A DNA stretch of 32,342 nt from Bdellovibrionales bacterium GWB1_55_8. GTDB taxonomy: Bacteria; Bdellovibrionota; UBA1018. Below the pieces are notes generated by a model that saw nothing but the letters and a program-made list of their open reading frames with translations, had not been told where the DNA came from and did no database searches. The DNA is taken from positions 1-32,342 of the forward strand of contig MEPR01000085.1 in assembly GCA_001769835.1 (NCBI GenBank), given 5' to 3'. Positions within the stretch are counted from its first letter, which is position 1, and each line of letters begins with the position of its first letter. Below, piece after piece: positions 7,739 to 18,926 of the stretch. The translations under genes were made by a program, and so were the position numbers.

Positions 7739-8799
7739 GCGCGTTTTTTTCGATTCTCAGAAAATTGCAACCGCTGATCGCGGTTTTGCTCGGGCTCTCC
7801 CTGGGGCTGGCCGTGACTATGTTGGCTGGAGAAGACCCGTTTAACGTGCTCATGATTTTGGGAAGAAGCGCCTTCGGGTCTCCTTATGATTTCGGGATGA
7901 CTCTCTTCTATGCGACGCCCTTGATTTTCACCGGGTTGGCCGTCGCGGTTCCTTTCCACGCGGGGCTGTTCAACATCGGAGCCGAAGGCCAGCTCACCAT
8001 GGGTGCCTTGGCGGCCGCAACCGTCGGGATCATGTTTCCATCGGTTTCCTGGCCGTTAGCGCCGTTGCTTGGGGTGCTCGCCGCGTTTTCTGGAGGGGCG
8101 CTCTGGGGCTTTATTCCGGGATGGTTGCGCGCGAAAAGAGGAAGCCACGAGGTGATCAACACGATCATGCTGAATTTCGTCGCAGCGGGGCTGGCCAGCT
8201 GGGTGACGCTCTACCTATTAAAGAATCCTGATTCGCAAAACCCGGAAACCAGCGCGGTCGGCCCGGGATATCTCTTGCGGCACTTTGAATTTTTCGGAGA
8301 TGCGCCGTTAAGTACGGCATTGCTGCTGGCGATCGCCGCGGCACTGGCGATCTGGGTATTCCTCTTCAAAACAGTGAAAGGTTTTGAGCTCCGGGCCGTC
8401 GGTCAGAGTGAGCGCGCCGCCGAGACCGGTGGAATCAGCGCTGCTCGGGAGCGAATCCTCGCAATGGCGCTGGGTGGTGGGCTTGCTGGGCTCGTCGGTA
8501 TCGGTGAGGTTCTCGGAAACGCGGGACGCTTCAAGCTCGGTTTCTCGCCGGAGTTTGGTTTTATCGGGATCGCGGTCGCGCTTCTTGCCCGCAATCGTCC
8601 TATCGGGATCCTGCTTTCCGCCCTCCTCTTCGGAGCGCTTCACAAAGGTGCCTCGGATCTGGATTTGGAAACTGAGAACGTCACGCGCGATCTGTCCTTG
8701 ATTCTTCAGTCTCTCATCATTGTTTCAGTCACCGCCGAAGGGCTTTGGGACTGGATGCGGAAAAGGAATGTTCAACCGCGGATAGGAGGCGATGTGTGA
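7735..8799 (+). CDS. Nucleoside ABC importer permease 1
   Basis: This 354-residue membrane protein has about nine to ten hydrophobic segments. It contains the BPD_transp_2 (LivHM-type) permease signatures NIGAEGQLTMGALAA and RAVGQSERAAETGGI, the latter near the cytoplasmic coupling helix. It pairs with the next gene as the NupB/YufP-like half of the channel. It starts inside the ATPase stop codon (ATGA). Length is normal for the larger permease of this transporter type. Confidence 0.92.
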   Translation: MSAFFSILRKLQPLIAVLLGLSLGLAVTMLAGEDPFNVLMILGRSAFGSPYDFGMTLFYATPLIFTGLAVAVPFHAGLFNIGAEGQLTMGALAAATVGIMFPSVSWPLAPLLGVLAAFSGGALWGFIPGWLRAKRGSHEVINTIMLNFVAAGLASWVTLYLLKNPDSQNPETSAVGPGYLLRHFEFFGDAPLSTALLLAIAAALAIWVFLFKTVKGFELRAVGQSERAAETGGISAARERILAMALGGGLAGLVGIGEVLGNAGRFKLGFSPEFGFIGIAVALLARNRPIGILLSALLFGALHKGASDLDLETENVTRDLSLILQSLIIVSVTAEGLWDWMRKRNVQPRIGGDV

Positions 8800-9689
8800 T
8801 GGATGGCTATTTTGGTATCGCACTCGCATTGATAGCCTCCACTCTTCGCGTCTCAACTCCGTTACTATTCGCTTCACTGGGCGGCCTGGTTAGCGAGCGC
8901 TCAGGCGTGGTCAATATCGCGCTCGAGGGCATGATGCTCGTGGGAGCTTTTGGAGCGGCAGTCGTCGCCTTGTCTTCTGGGTCGCCCTGGCTCGGTGCTG
9001 CAGCTGGAGCGGCCGCGGGCCTGGTGTTTGCTGTATTTTACGCCTTGATTGTGATCCAGCTTCGGGCGGATCAGATCGTTGCGGGGACCGCCATGAACAT
9101 GCTGGCGGCGGGAGCCACCCCGTTTTTATCCAAAATTCTGTATGACTCCACCGGGTCCACCCCGGGCTTGCCAATCGACGCGAGATTTCAGTTTGCACCC
9201 GTGGTCCTGGCCTGGGCTTTCGTCTTGCTAGTCTGGCTCTGGATTGCCTATACCCCGTCTGGAATGTGGCTCCGCTTTGCGGGAGAAAAGCCAGAGGCAC
9301 TTGAGGCTGCGGGCGTTCGCGTCAACCGGGTTCGCTGGACGTCAGTCATGCTGAGTGGTGCTCTAGCAGGGATCGGTGGGGCGTCGCTCTCCATCTTCCT
9401 GGCGTCCTCTTTTTCCAGGAATATGACCGCAGGCCGCGGTTTCATGGCACTTGCCGCCCTGATTTTCGGAAAATGGAAGCCTTTCCCGACAGCGGTGGCT
9501 TGTCTTTTGTTTGGATTTGCCGACGCTCTTCAGATCCGGCTTCAGGGCGTGATTTTATGGGGGACGGAACCCGTTCCTGTCCAGTTTATTCAGATCCTCC
9601 CATATCTCGCCACAATTCTAGTACTTGCCGGTTTGGTCGGCCGCTCCCGGGCGCCCCGTGCACTTGGCTTGCCGTTCCGCAAACCCTGA
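8799..9689 (+). CDS. Nucleoside ABC importer permease 2
   Basis: This 296-residue membrane protein is the NupC/YufQ-like partner. It has SGVVNIALEGMMLVGAF near the N terminus and RFAGEKPEALEAAGV at the coupling region. The frame is open upstream to 8745, but the preceding 18 codons are hydrophilic and lie inside permease 1. AGGAGG lies nine bases before the ATG at 8799, which shares its A with the TGA of permease 1 (TGATG). This is the last gene of the importer operon; the next gene follows after 38 bp with its own ribosome binding site. No hairpin terminator is apparent between them. Confidence 0.92.
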   Translation: MDGYFGIALALIASTLRVSTPLLFASLGGLVSERSGVVNIALEGMMLVGAFGAAVVALSSGSPWLGAAAGAAAGLVFAVFYALIVIQLRADQIVAGTAMNMLAAGATPFLSKILYDSTGSTPGLPIDARFQFAPVVLAWAFVLLVWLWIAYTPSGMWLRFAGEKPEALEAAGVRVNRVRWTSVMLSGALAGIGGASLSIFLASSFSRNMTAGRGFMALAALIFGKWKPFPTAVACLLFGFADALQIRLQGVILWGTEPVPVQFIQILPYLATILVLAGLVGRSRAPRALGLPFRKP

Positions 9690-9727
9690 CCTACAATTAG
9701 ATTTCTGAACAAACACAAGGAGTGTGT

Positions 9728-10481
9728 ATGCGTAATCGAGTCGGATTGCTTGCTGTTGCTTTGACTTTCACTATCGGAACTCAGGCGTTCGCGCTGGATG
9801 AGTTCAATCTCACGAATTCTGCACTTCCAGATGAACAAGTCAGTGATCTGCTGCGAACGGTTGCTATCGGCGCTGATCATCGTGCCTATATGCCCGCCAG
9901 TTCCATCGGTTTGCTGGGGTTTGATCTTGGCTTGGACGTAACCGCGATTTCCGTCCCGACGGACTTCGTCACTGCCATGTCCGCAGCATCCGGATCGGAC
10001 GCGAGCGCCATTCCTGGTACGATTCCTGTTCCGAAACTGAGCTTCCACAAGGGGCTTCCCGGCGGCGTGGATTTTGGTTTCTCCTATGCGACTTCAAAGC
10101 TCGCCGGCGCCGCGGATGGTTTATTCAGCATGTGGGGCTTGGACCTCAAATACTCGATTTTAAGCGGTCTCGGGCCTTTACCTGCCGTCGCCGTACGTTT
10201 CAACATGAGCTCGAGCGACCTCTGGTTCCTCTCGACCAATACTTATGCTCTTGACGCGATCGTCTCCAAGAACCTTTATCTGATCGACCCGTACGCGGGC
10301 GCGGGCCTCAAATACTGGTCTGGCGAACTGAAGGTTCCGGTGGAGCTTGCGGGCGCCTCAACCACCCTCTCTTCAAGTCATTCCTCCATGAACCCTCATA
10401 TTTTCGTCGGTATTCCGCTGAAACTCATGTTCCTGCGAATCACTGCTGAAGCGGATTACAACCTGGCTGGCATCACGACTT

Positions 10482-10510
<29 letters not shown>
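9728..10510 (+). CDS. Outer-membrane barrel candidate of unknown function
   Basis: This 260-residue product has a signal peptide ending near AFALDE. The mature part has alternating hydrophobic strands rich in Gly, Ser and aromatic residues (DFGFSYATS, LDLKYSIL, AGAGLKYWS), a conserved-looking KGLPGGVDFGF segment, and a C-terminal Phe, all typical of an outer-membrane beta barrel. No specific family is recognised. The start is fixed by AAGGAG six bases upstream of the ATG. The next gene begins 29 bases before its stop, so the two are probably co-expressed. Confidence 0.75.
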
Positions 10511-12213
<1,703 letters not shown>

Positions 12214-12230
<17 letters not shown>

Positions 12231-14715
12231 GGAACTTCTCGATCGCGACCGGTCCCCAGTGGATACGATCGGTATTCGTCGCCAAACTTGCTGCGTAAAT
12301 GTTTCCGTTCACCAGTTCTTTTGCCAGCGGATACCAGGGGCTCGCGGTGTCGGTTCGATCCAGGACGATCTTGTTTTCGCCTTTTTTGAAGTTGCCCAGA
12401 TTAGGAACCAGCAGTGAGCAACGGTTATCATCCCTGAAGGGCCACCACCAATTGTCGATCCGAAGCTGGAGAAAGAGTGCCACGGGTGTTTCCGCGAGTT
12501 CGAAGGCGAGTTCCACGCTGTCATAGCTCAGTACGTTGGCGGTCAAATTTGAAATCGTGGATAGCGGGTTCCCATCCTGGGTGCGGCTGCCTTCGTGATC
12601 GAAGTCGATTTCCCGACGCACTTTCGTCGCGATGTTATCGAAGCGAAGCTGTGATCCGCCCTGGTCCACGATCCTTCCAAACGAGTTGTTATAACCGGAA
12701 GCGTAATAAGAGATCGTTTCGCCATCCAGTGCGCTGCGCACGAGCCGCATGAGTTCGTAGCCGTAGATACGGTCAAAAAACATTTTGCCGAGAGCTTCGG
12801 CACGTTTTTTCGGATCTTCCACCAGGCGCAGGCGTTTCCAGCGCTTGTAGATCTTGTTGGCGTGGCGGAGGTTGGATCCGCGTTCGATATTGAATCCGGT
12901 GACATAAAGCGGCACGTTCAAAGCCGTCAGTGCGCTCATTTTCATTCTATAGATCCGGCGGGCTTTTTTGGTCGCCCAGCTTCCCTCGGGAACCTCAAAG
13001 GCTTTCTCCAGGAGGCGCCACATCTGATTTTCCGGAGTCTCGATCAGCTTTCGAATCAGGGCGTTATCAAGCGCGATCTGGTAATAAAAATGCGATCGGC
13101 CCAATCCTCCGATGTTGGGGATGAGCGGAAAAATCTTAGGCTTGCCGACCGAGTTTTCGACCTCGAGCGTATAGGCGGTCATTTCCTTTTCGCTGGTGTC
13201 GGTATCCTGGATTCGGCCTTCCATCATGAGATGAAACGCGTCTTCCTTCTCCGGATTCTTCGCGAACTCGTTCAGGTCCATGCTGACCGTGAAATTGTGC
13301 TCCAGTTTCTCGCGAGTGCCCCAGAGCAGGCGCCAGTCAGTACTGGTCAGGACCTCAGAGGTGAAGACGTGATGCTTGCCGTCCGGGAAAGTGATGATGG
13401 CATCGATGGCGTTGACTGAGGCGCGGGCGTTACGTTTCCAGATGAAGCCAATCCGCAGCGTCGCGGCCTGAGAGGAATTGGATGCTTTGGCGTGTCTCGT
13501 GAACACCTTTTCGACACCGGTTTTTGCGAAATCGGTCGGATTGCCGGCGCTATCGACAGCCAGCTCGTCGGATAAGCCCAGGCGGCCGATGACCGCGAGT
13601 TCGTAAGCCTTGCGCGCTTCGGGAACAGAAAGGTCATAGCGGTAGCCGACGTCGAAAATCTTCGAGAGTGAATCGCCCGCGACCAGGTTGAAGGGAATGA
13701 TTCTCAGGTTTTTTTGAATATTCTTGATGATGATGATGCCATCGAGCGGCGCTGGCTTGAAGTCGGCGCCCGCAGTCATCGAATGGCCGACTGTAGCGAC
13801 GCGCGAAGCTTTTACTCGTACGAATCGTGCTGTTTCTCTCATGACCGAAATGCGATGCGCGCCGCTGACATAGGTCTGATAGGAGAGTCCTGCCTGAGCG
13901 GAGCTTGTAAGATTCGTCAGGTCGGGATTCCAGCCAACGCTCGCTCCGAGTTCCAGGGAGCCTTCTCCGCGATATGAAACAATTTCGCCGTCCTGAAGTC
14001 TTGCGATCGAACTCGCTTTCATCGGAAAGCGGAACGGGAATACGAGAAGCTTCCAGAGTTTTGAATAGCGAGCATGATCCTCGGGGTCGGACAGGCGAAA
14101 CTTGAATTTTCCCTTCTCCCCTTCACTTTTGACCCATTCTCCGTCCGGTTCCGGAGTCATTTCCGAGCTGAGCGGACTCTCTTTTTCAGCGGCCTGGGCG
14201 GCAAGGTATTCACGGTACCATTCGGCGGTTTGAACTTCGTTTTTCAGCGCCTCAGGTGGCGGGAGATTCGGATATTCCGATGGTAAAACCTGTCGAATGT
14301 TCACGAAGTCGAGTCTGCTGTTCGCGCTGATCCAGAATCCCATGTTCGAGAAAGCTGAACCTGCGACCGAGAGTGCATCGTTCGCAAGCGGGATTCCCCC
14401 GCTCATTTCGAACCGATCCACGACCGTCCAACTGTTCAAGATATCGGCGTTGTCAAAAACACGCCTTTTCACCCTCAAGTTGAGGCTGAAGTTGTCATTG
14501 CTTTCGCTGAAGAGGCGCGAGTCATCCAGGCCGTCGAAAATGATGTCGCCGAGCTTGTCTCCTGCGCGATCGAGCTTCCGCATCTGGTCGCCACTCAGGT
14601 TCTCCCCCCATTGTTCCGGGGAGGGCAGGGTCTCAGACGCCAGCGCGGATGATGTAGCTAAGGCCGTAACCAGGACGAGCTGGCGCAAATACACTGAGCA
14701 AAACCGACAGAGCAT
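12214..14715 (-). CDS. Large exported protein of unknown function (833 aa)
   Basis: I do not recognise this protein. It begins with a signal peptide that follows a short Cys-containing N region and ends near SALASE. The mature part of about 805 residues contains beta-rich stretches with repeated strand-like segments (GEGSLELGASVGW, AQAGLSYQTYVSG), an acidic Glu/Lys linker near 190-220, and a Trp-rich C-terminal region (DNWWWPFRDDN). No transmembrane helix is obvious after the signal, and there is no C-terminal aromatic barrel signature (it ends LPKK), so it may be periplasmic, surface-attached or secreted. AAGGGG lies close before the ATG. A TTGACT/TATTAC promoter precedes it. The upstream cpaF gene runs the same way but is separated by 83 bp and this promoter. 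Confidence 0.8.
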
Positions 14716-14746
14716 AGGGTCCCCTTCATCGCGAACGACGCCGTGC

Positions 14747-14774
14747 GTAATATCAAGAGGGCGCGAAAAGTCAA
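14747..14774 (-). promoter_or_regulatory. Candidate promoter of the 833-aa protein gene
   Basis: Read on the minus strand, TTGACT (14774-14769) and TATTAC (14752-14747) are separated by 16 bp. They lie just after the cpaF stop and about 30 bp before the ATG, leaving a short leader that includes an AAGGGG ribosome binding site. Confidence 0.5.
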
Positions 14775-14798
14775 GAAAACGAGCGTTATTTTCGAGGG

Positions 14799-16040
14799 TT
14801 AACCAAAATAGTTGGGAGGGAAGTCGAGTCCGATTTCTCGCAACCTGTCCACAAATGTAGGTACCAGTCCTGTAGCAGGAAATGATGCGTTCATTGCGTC
14901 ACCCGGCGCTGCCTTTGCGCCGACTTCAAACCCGAAGATATCCTGAAGCGTGAAGGTCTCCGCCTCCATGCCGGTGACCTCTGAAATCTGAACCACATGC
15001 CTTCGGCCATTCCGGAGCCGTTTCAACTGAATAATCACATCAATTGCGCTGGCGATCTGTTTCCGCACAGCGATCAGTGGCAGGTCTACTCCTCCCATGA
15101 GGCAGAGCGTCTCGAGACGAGCTAATGCATCCCGCGGCGAATTGGCGTGGACGGTCGTCATCGAACCCGAGTGGCCGGTGTTCATGGCCTGAAGCATGTC
15201 AAAGGCTTCCCCGCGGCGGCCCTCGCCCACGATGATCCGGTCGGGTCTCATTCGTAGCGCATTCGCAACAAGATCGCGGGCCAAGACAGGGGGCAGTGTT
15301 GGAGTCTGAGGTTTGGTCTGAAGTTGAACGCTATTGGCATGGCCGACCACCAGTTCGGGAGTATCTTCAATGGTAACGAGCCTTTCATTCTTCGGAACGA
15401 AACCAATGAGCGCGTTCATCAGGGTGGTTTTTCCGCTTCCCGTCCCGCCAGAGATCAGCACGTTCAATCTGCCCACCACACAGAAGCTCAAAAAATGTGC
15501 AACCCTGCGGTCGACCATGTGATGGCCGATCAAATCTTCCATCATGAAGCGCTTGGAGGGGAATTTCCGGATTGTCAGACAAGGCCCATGCAGTGTCAGC
15601 GGGGGGCCAATGATGTTGACGCGTGAACCATCCGCGAGGATGACGTCCACGTAGGGGCTATCAGGGCTTAAAATCCGGCCGGTTACGTCCAATATGTTCC
15701 GCGTCAGGCGGTTAAGTTCGTCTATCGATCTAAAGGCGAATCCGGAAAAGCTCATCTTTCCGTCTTTTTCGACCATGACATTCCGAATATCGTTCACCAT
15801 GATTTCGGTGATTGAAGGGTCTTTCATCAGGGCATCGAGGGCGGCCATATCGGGCATTCGTCCGACCAGTGGCGGCTTTGGCATCGCGGGGGCGGGGGTC
15901 GGGATAACCGGTGGCCGCTTCTGTGAGGGTTTCATCGGAGGCAGCGTAATACCCGGATCGGTCGGTTCTTCCCTGTCAAAACCTGAATCGTCGCCGGTGT
16001 TCAGGCTGGGTATCTTGGTCAGCGTTCGCTCATCGGCCAT
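14799..16040 (-). CDS. CpaF/TadA-type secretion ATPase
   Basis: This 413-residue protein has a Pro-rich N-terminal linker (about 1-60) followed by a type II/IV secretion ATPase domain. Visible motifs are Walker [10 protein letters not shown], the Asp box region TIEDTPEL, a Walker B region [20 protein letters not shown], and the His box TTVHANS. In most CpaF proteins the Walker B region reads VGEVRG; here it is VGEGRRG, a small change next to the essential Glu. CpaF drives Tad/Flp pilus assembly or related machines together with TadB/TadC-type membrane proteins, none of which lie in this window, so the gene looks orphaned locally. It is divergent from the RluA-family gene across 46 bp and appears to be leaderless. 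Confidence 0.9.
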   Translation of the reverse strand: MADERTLTKIPSLNTGDDSGFDREEPTDPGITLPPMKPSQKRPPVIPTPAPAMPKPPLVGRMPDMAALDALMKDPSITEIMVNDIRNVMVEKDGKMSFSGFAFRSIDELNRLTRNILDVTGRILSPDSPYVDVILADGSRVNIIGPPLTLHGPCLTIRKFPSKRFMMEDLIGHHMVDRRVAHFLSFCVVGRLNVLISGGTGSGKTTLMNALIGFVPKNERLVTIEDTPELVVGHANSVQLQTKPQTPTLPPVLARDLVANALRMRPDRIIVGEGRRGEAFDMLQAMNTGHSGSMTTVHANSPRDALARLETLCLMGGVDLPLIAVRKQIASAIDVIIQLKRLRNGRRHVVQISEVTGMEAETFTLQDIFGFEVGAKAAPGDAMNASFPATGLVPTFVDRLREIGLDFPPNYFG

Positions 16041-16047
16041 ATGCGAG

Positions 16048-16056
16048 ATTGTAGCA
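16048..16056 (-). promoter_or_regulatory. Extended -10 promoter of the cpaF-like gene
   Basis: Read on the minus strand, TGCTACAAT is a near-perfect extended -10 element. It ends seven bases before the ATG at 16040. There is no Shine-Dalgarno and no room for one, so the mRNA probably starts at or within a base of the start codon. No good -35 is visible, as is common with extended -10 promoters. Confidence 0.55.
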
Positions 16057-16086
16057 CAGGCCTGTTTAGATTAAATATCAGGACCT

Positions 16087-17043
16087 ATGCCCATTAAAAA
16101 GTTGGCCCTCGCGGTGAAATCTGAGCACCGCGGACTGAGACTCGACCAGGTACTTGCGCTCTGGCTTCCCGAAGCCCTTGCGCGGCCCATTTCCAAGGCA
16201 ATGGCCCGGAAGCTTGTGCTTGCCGGGGCGGTATACCTGAACGGGCGGCGAGTCAGAATCGCGTCCAAGCCTGTTTTGCCAGGCGCCCGCATTGAGGCGT
16301 TTGTGGATCTGGAAAAACTGCTTAAAGGCGGTGCGACGGACGAGCGCTTTGAAATGGGTCCCGATCGGATCCTTTACGAGGATGACGATCTGATCATCGT
16401 AAACAAACCAGCGAAACTTCCAACCCAACCCACCCTGGATGAATCGCGCGACAATCTCTTTGCCGCCGTCAAAAGATTTCTGGCTCAGAGGGATAAAGTG
16501 GCGCAGCCCTATGTCGGTCTTCATCACCGGCTTGACCGGGATACATCGGGGGTTGTCCTTTTCACGAAATCGTCCCGCGCGAATGTGGGCATCGCCAATG
16601 CGTTCTCCTCTCATCAAGCGGTGAAGGTTTATCTCGCACTTTCGGAACGGGCGCCTGGACGACCGATGCCGCTGCAATGGAAGGTTCAAAATCATCTCGG
16701 GCGGGCGAAAGTGTCTGGGAAGAAAGCCAGATTCACGGCCGTTCATTCAGGCGGGGATTTCGCGCATACCGATTTCAAACTTCTTGAAGAGTTTCCCGGC
16801 GCCTTCCTCGTCGAGGCACGGCCCAAGACCGGACGTACGCATCAGATCCGTGTACATCTGGCCGAGGCGGGGTATCCGATTCTCGGCGACTTGCATTACG
16901 GAGCAAAAGCCGGTCGCAGCAAGCGAATCATGCTTCATGCCGCTTCATTGACTTTGCCCCATCCCATACATCAGACTGAAATATCAATTCACAGCCCCCT
17001 TCCCGAGGATTTCCAGGAATGTCTTCAGGCGTCGAGAACCTGA
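16087..17043 (+). CDS. RluA-family pseudouridine synthase
   Basis: This 318-residue protein has an N-terminal S4 RNA-binding domain (about 10-75) and a pseudouridine synthase domain. The domain contains the catalytic-Asp motif HHRLDRDTSGVVLF and the later RPKTGRTHQIRVHL motif of the RluA/RluC/RluD group. It isomerises uridines in rRNA or tRNA; the exact site cannot be told from sequence. CAGGA lies a few bases before the ATG. The 3' end overlaps the first ABC exporter gene by 25 bp, so the three genes probably form one transcription unit, though the functional link is not obvious. Confidence 0.92.
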   Translation: MPIKKLALAVKSEHRGLRLDQVLALWLPEALARPISKAMARKLVLAGAVYLNGRRVRIASKPVLPGARIEAFVDLEKLLKGGATDERFEMGPDRILYEDDDLIIVNKPAKLPTQPTLDESRDNLFAAVKRFLAQRDKVAQPYVGLHHRLDRDTSGVVLFTKSSRANVGIANAFSSHQAVKVYLALSERAPGRPMPLQWKVQNHLGRAKVSGKKARFTAVHSGGDFAHTDFKLLEEFPGAFLVEARPKTGRTHQIRVHLAEAGYPILGDLHYGAKAGRSKRIMLHAASLTLPHPIHQTEISIHSPLPEDFQECLQASRT

Positions 17044-18926
17044 AATCAAAACCAGCAAATTCGTTCGCGCTTGGCCGATTTCTGCGCTTGCGATGGGAGC
17101 GTTTTCTCGAGGAGAGCTCGTTCATCCGGCATTACCTCTGGAAATATCGCGCATCGGTCGGCCTGGGTCTGCTCGCGTTGGTTCTGGTCGATCTGATGGA
17201 GGTGGTTCCGCCCATTCTGTTGAAGGAATCCCTTGATATCGCGATTGAAGGAAAGCCCCTTTCGCAATTAGCCTGGATCGCGCTCGTTTACCTGGGGGTC
17301 GCCCTTGCGCAGGCCGTGGGACGGTATGGCTGGCGGATTTATCTCATACGCACGGGGATACTCTCCGGCCGGGATCTGAGGGCTCGTTTTTCGCGCCACC
17401 TTTTCGGGCTCGGAGCCAGTTTTTATGATCGTCATCGTGTAGGAAACCTCATGTCGCTCGCGACGAGTGATACGGATGCGGTTCGGATGGAAATCGGCGC
17501 GGGTTTGCTTGTTCTGGCGGACGCCATTTTCTATTTCGCCACGGTGCCGGTCGCAATGTACCTGCTTTCCCCGCAACTGATGCTTCTGGCCTTCATTCCT
17601 CTTCCGATCATCCCATGGCTCGTCATTCGAAATGAGCGCGAGGTCCACAATAGGTCTGAAAAGGTGCAGGAGGCGCTGGGACAGCTCTCGGCGATGGCCC
17701 AGGAGGCATTGGCCGGAATCCGCGTGATCAAAGGATTCGCGAAGGAAGACGTTCAGCTGGGCAGGTTCCGGGCAAAGGGCGAAGAGCTTGCCGGCCTCAG
17801 CTTGCGGCTTGCCAGGGTGCAGACCTCGTTCGGGCCCACTCTCGATTTCACGATGAGTCTTGGCCTCGTCCTCCTCCTTTTTGTAGGTGGTAAACAGCTC
17901 ATTGACCAGCCGGTGGACGCGGCTGGCGCGGCCGTGACCCTCGGAACTTTCGTGGCGTTCCAGCGATATATCCAGAAGATGGTCTGGCCGATGGCGGCAA
18001 TAGGCGTGGCGCTCAGCTTTTACCAGCGCGCGGTCTCGAGCTCTAAGCGACTGAAAGCTGTCTTGAACGAATCAAGCGATGTCTCGGACAGATCCGAGGT
18101 CATGGCTGTCATGCCCAAGGGGGCCTGGAAAACCCCAGGAGGAGTGGAATTCAGGAATCTCGGATTTCGATTTCCAGGGAATTCGATCGAAGTTTTGAAA
18201 GATGTTTCCCTGCGGATCGAGCCGGGCGAGAGGGTGGCTTTCATCGGGGCCATCGGTGCTGGAAAATCCGCACTGCTTTCGCTTTTACCCAGAATTTACG
18301 CCGTGTCCGACGGGATGCTTTTCATTGACGGAATCGATGTGAATCGCTGGCCGGTCGAGGAACTCCGGAGACAGGTGGGATTCGTCAGCCAGGACGTGTT
18401 TCTTTTCAGTGAAACCGTTTCGGAGAACGTGGCTTTCGGTCTTTGCGAGTGGATGGAACGTGATTCAGAAAAAGCCGTCGTTGAAAAGGCCACCCAACTT
18501 GCCGCGGTTCATGATGACGTGGTCGGTCTGATTTCTTCTTATCGCACGCGTCTCGGCGAAAGAGGCATCAACCTTTCCGGAGGGCAGAAACAGCGCTTAA
18601 GCATCGCGCGGGCGCTGGTGAAGCAACCTTCGATCCTTGTTCTCGATGATGTCCTGTCCTCTGTGGACGTTCAGACGGAGGAAAAAATTCTTCAGGGTCT
18701 CCGTTCTCGCCCGGGACGAAACACGGAGATCGTGGCAGCTCATAGAATTTCGACTGTTCGCGATGCGGACCGCATCGTGGTGCTGGAAAACGGGACGATA
18801 CGACAGCAGGGAACGCACCAGCAGCTGCTGGCGGATGCCCGCGGCGCTTACCGAATTTTTTATGAACAGCAACAGCTGAAGGAAGATCTCGAGCACTATG
18901 CCGAAGCCGTGGAGCTTCAGACATGA
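17019..18926 (+). CDS. ABC exporter half, heterodimer subunit 1 (degenerate catalytic site)
   Basis: This 635-residue protein has an N-terminal six-helix exporter membrane domain (about 35-340) and a C-terminal ATP-binding domain. Walker A is GAIGAGKS at 410-417, the Q-loop Gln is 458, the signature LSGGQ is 519-523, and the H-loop His is 575. Walker B ends LDD, so residue 544 is Asp where the catalytic Glu is expected. This is a recurrent mark of the weak-site member of heterodimeric exporters such as TM287/288 or BmrCD. The substrate is unknown; lipids, peptides or drugs are all possible. Its stop overlaps the partner's start by four bases. Its start lies inside the RluA-family gene, with GAGG and AGGA nearby. 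Confidence 0.9.
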   Translation: MSSGVENLKSKPANSFALGRFLRLRWERFLEESSFIRHYLWKYRASVGLGLLALVLVDLMEVVPPILLKESLDIAIEGKPLSQLAWIALVYLGVALAQAVGRYGWRIYLIRTGILSGRDLRARFSRHLFGLGASFYDRHRVGNLMSLATSDTDAVRMEIGAGLLVLADAIFYFATVPVAMYLLSPQLMLLAFIPLPIIPWLVIRNEREVHNRSEKVQEALGQLSAMAQEALAGIRVIKGFAKEDVQLGRFRAKGEELAGLSLRLARVQTSFGPTLDFTMSLGLVLLLFVGGKQLIDQPVDAAGAAVTLGTFVAFQRYIQKMVWPMAAIGVALSFYQRAVSSSKRLKAVLNESSDVSDRSEVMAVMPKGAWKTPGGVEFRNLGFRFPGNSIEVLKDVSLRIEPGERVAFIGAIGAGKSALLSLLPRIYAVSDGMLFIDGIDVNRWPVEELRRQVGFVSQDVFLFSETVSENVAFGLCEWMERDSEKAVVEKATQLAAVHDDVVGLISSYRTRLGERGINLSGGQKQRLSIARALVKQPSILVLDDVLSSVDVQTEEKILQGLRSRPGRNTEIVAAHRISTVRDADRIVVLENGTIRQQGTHQQLLADARGAYRIFYEQQQLKEDLEHYAEAVELQT

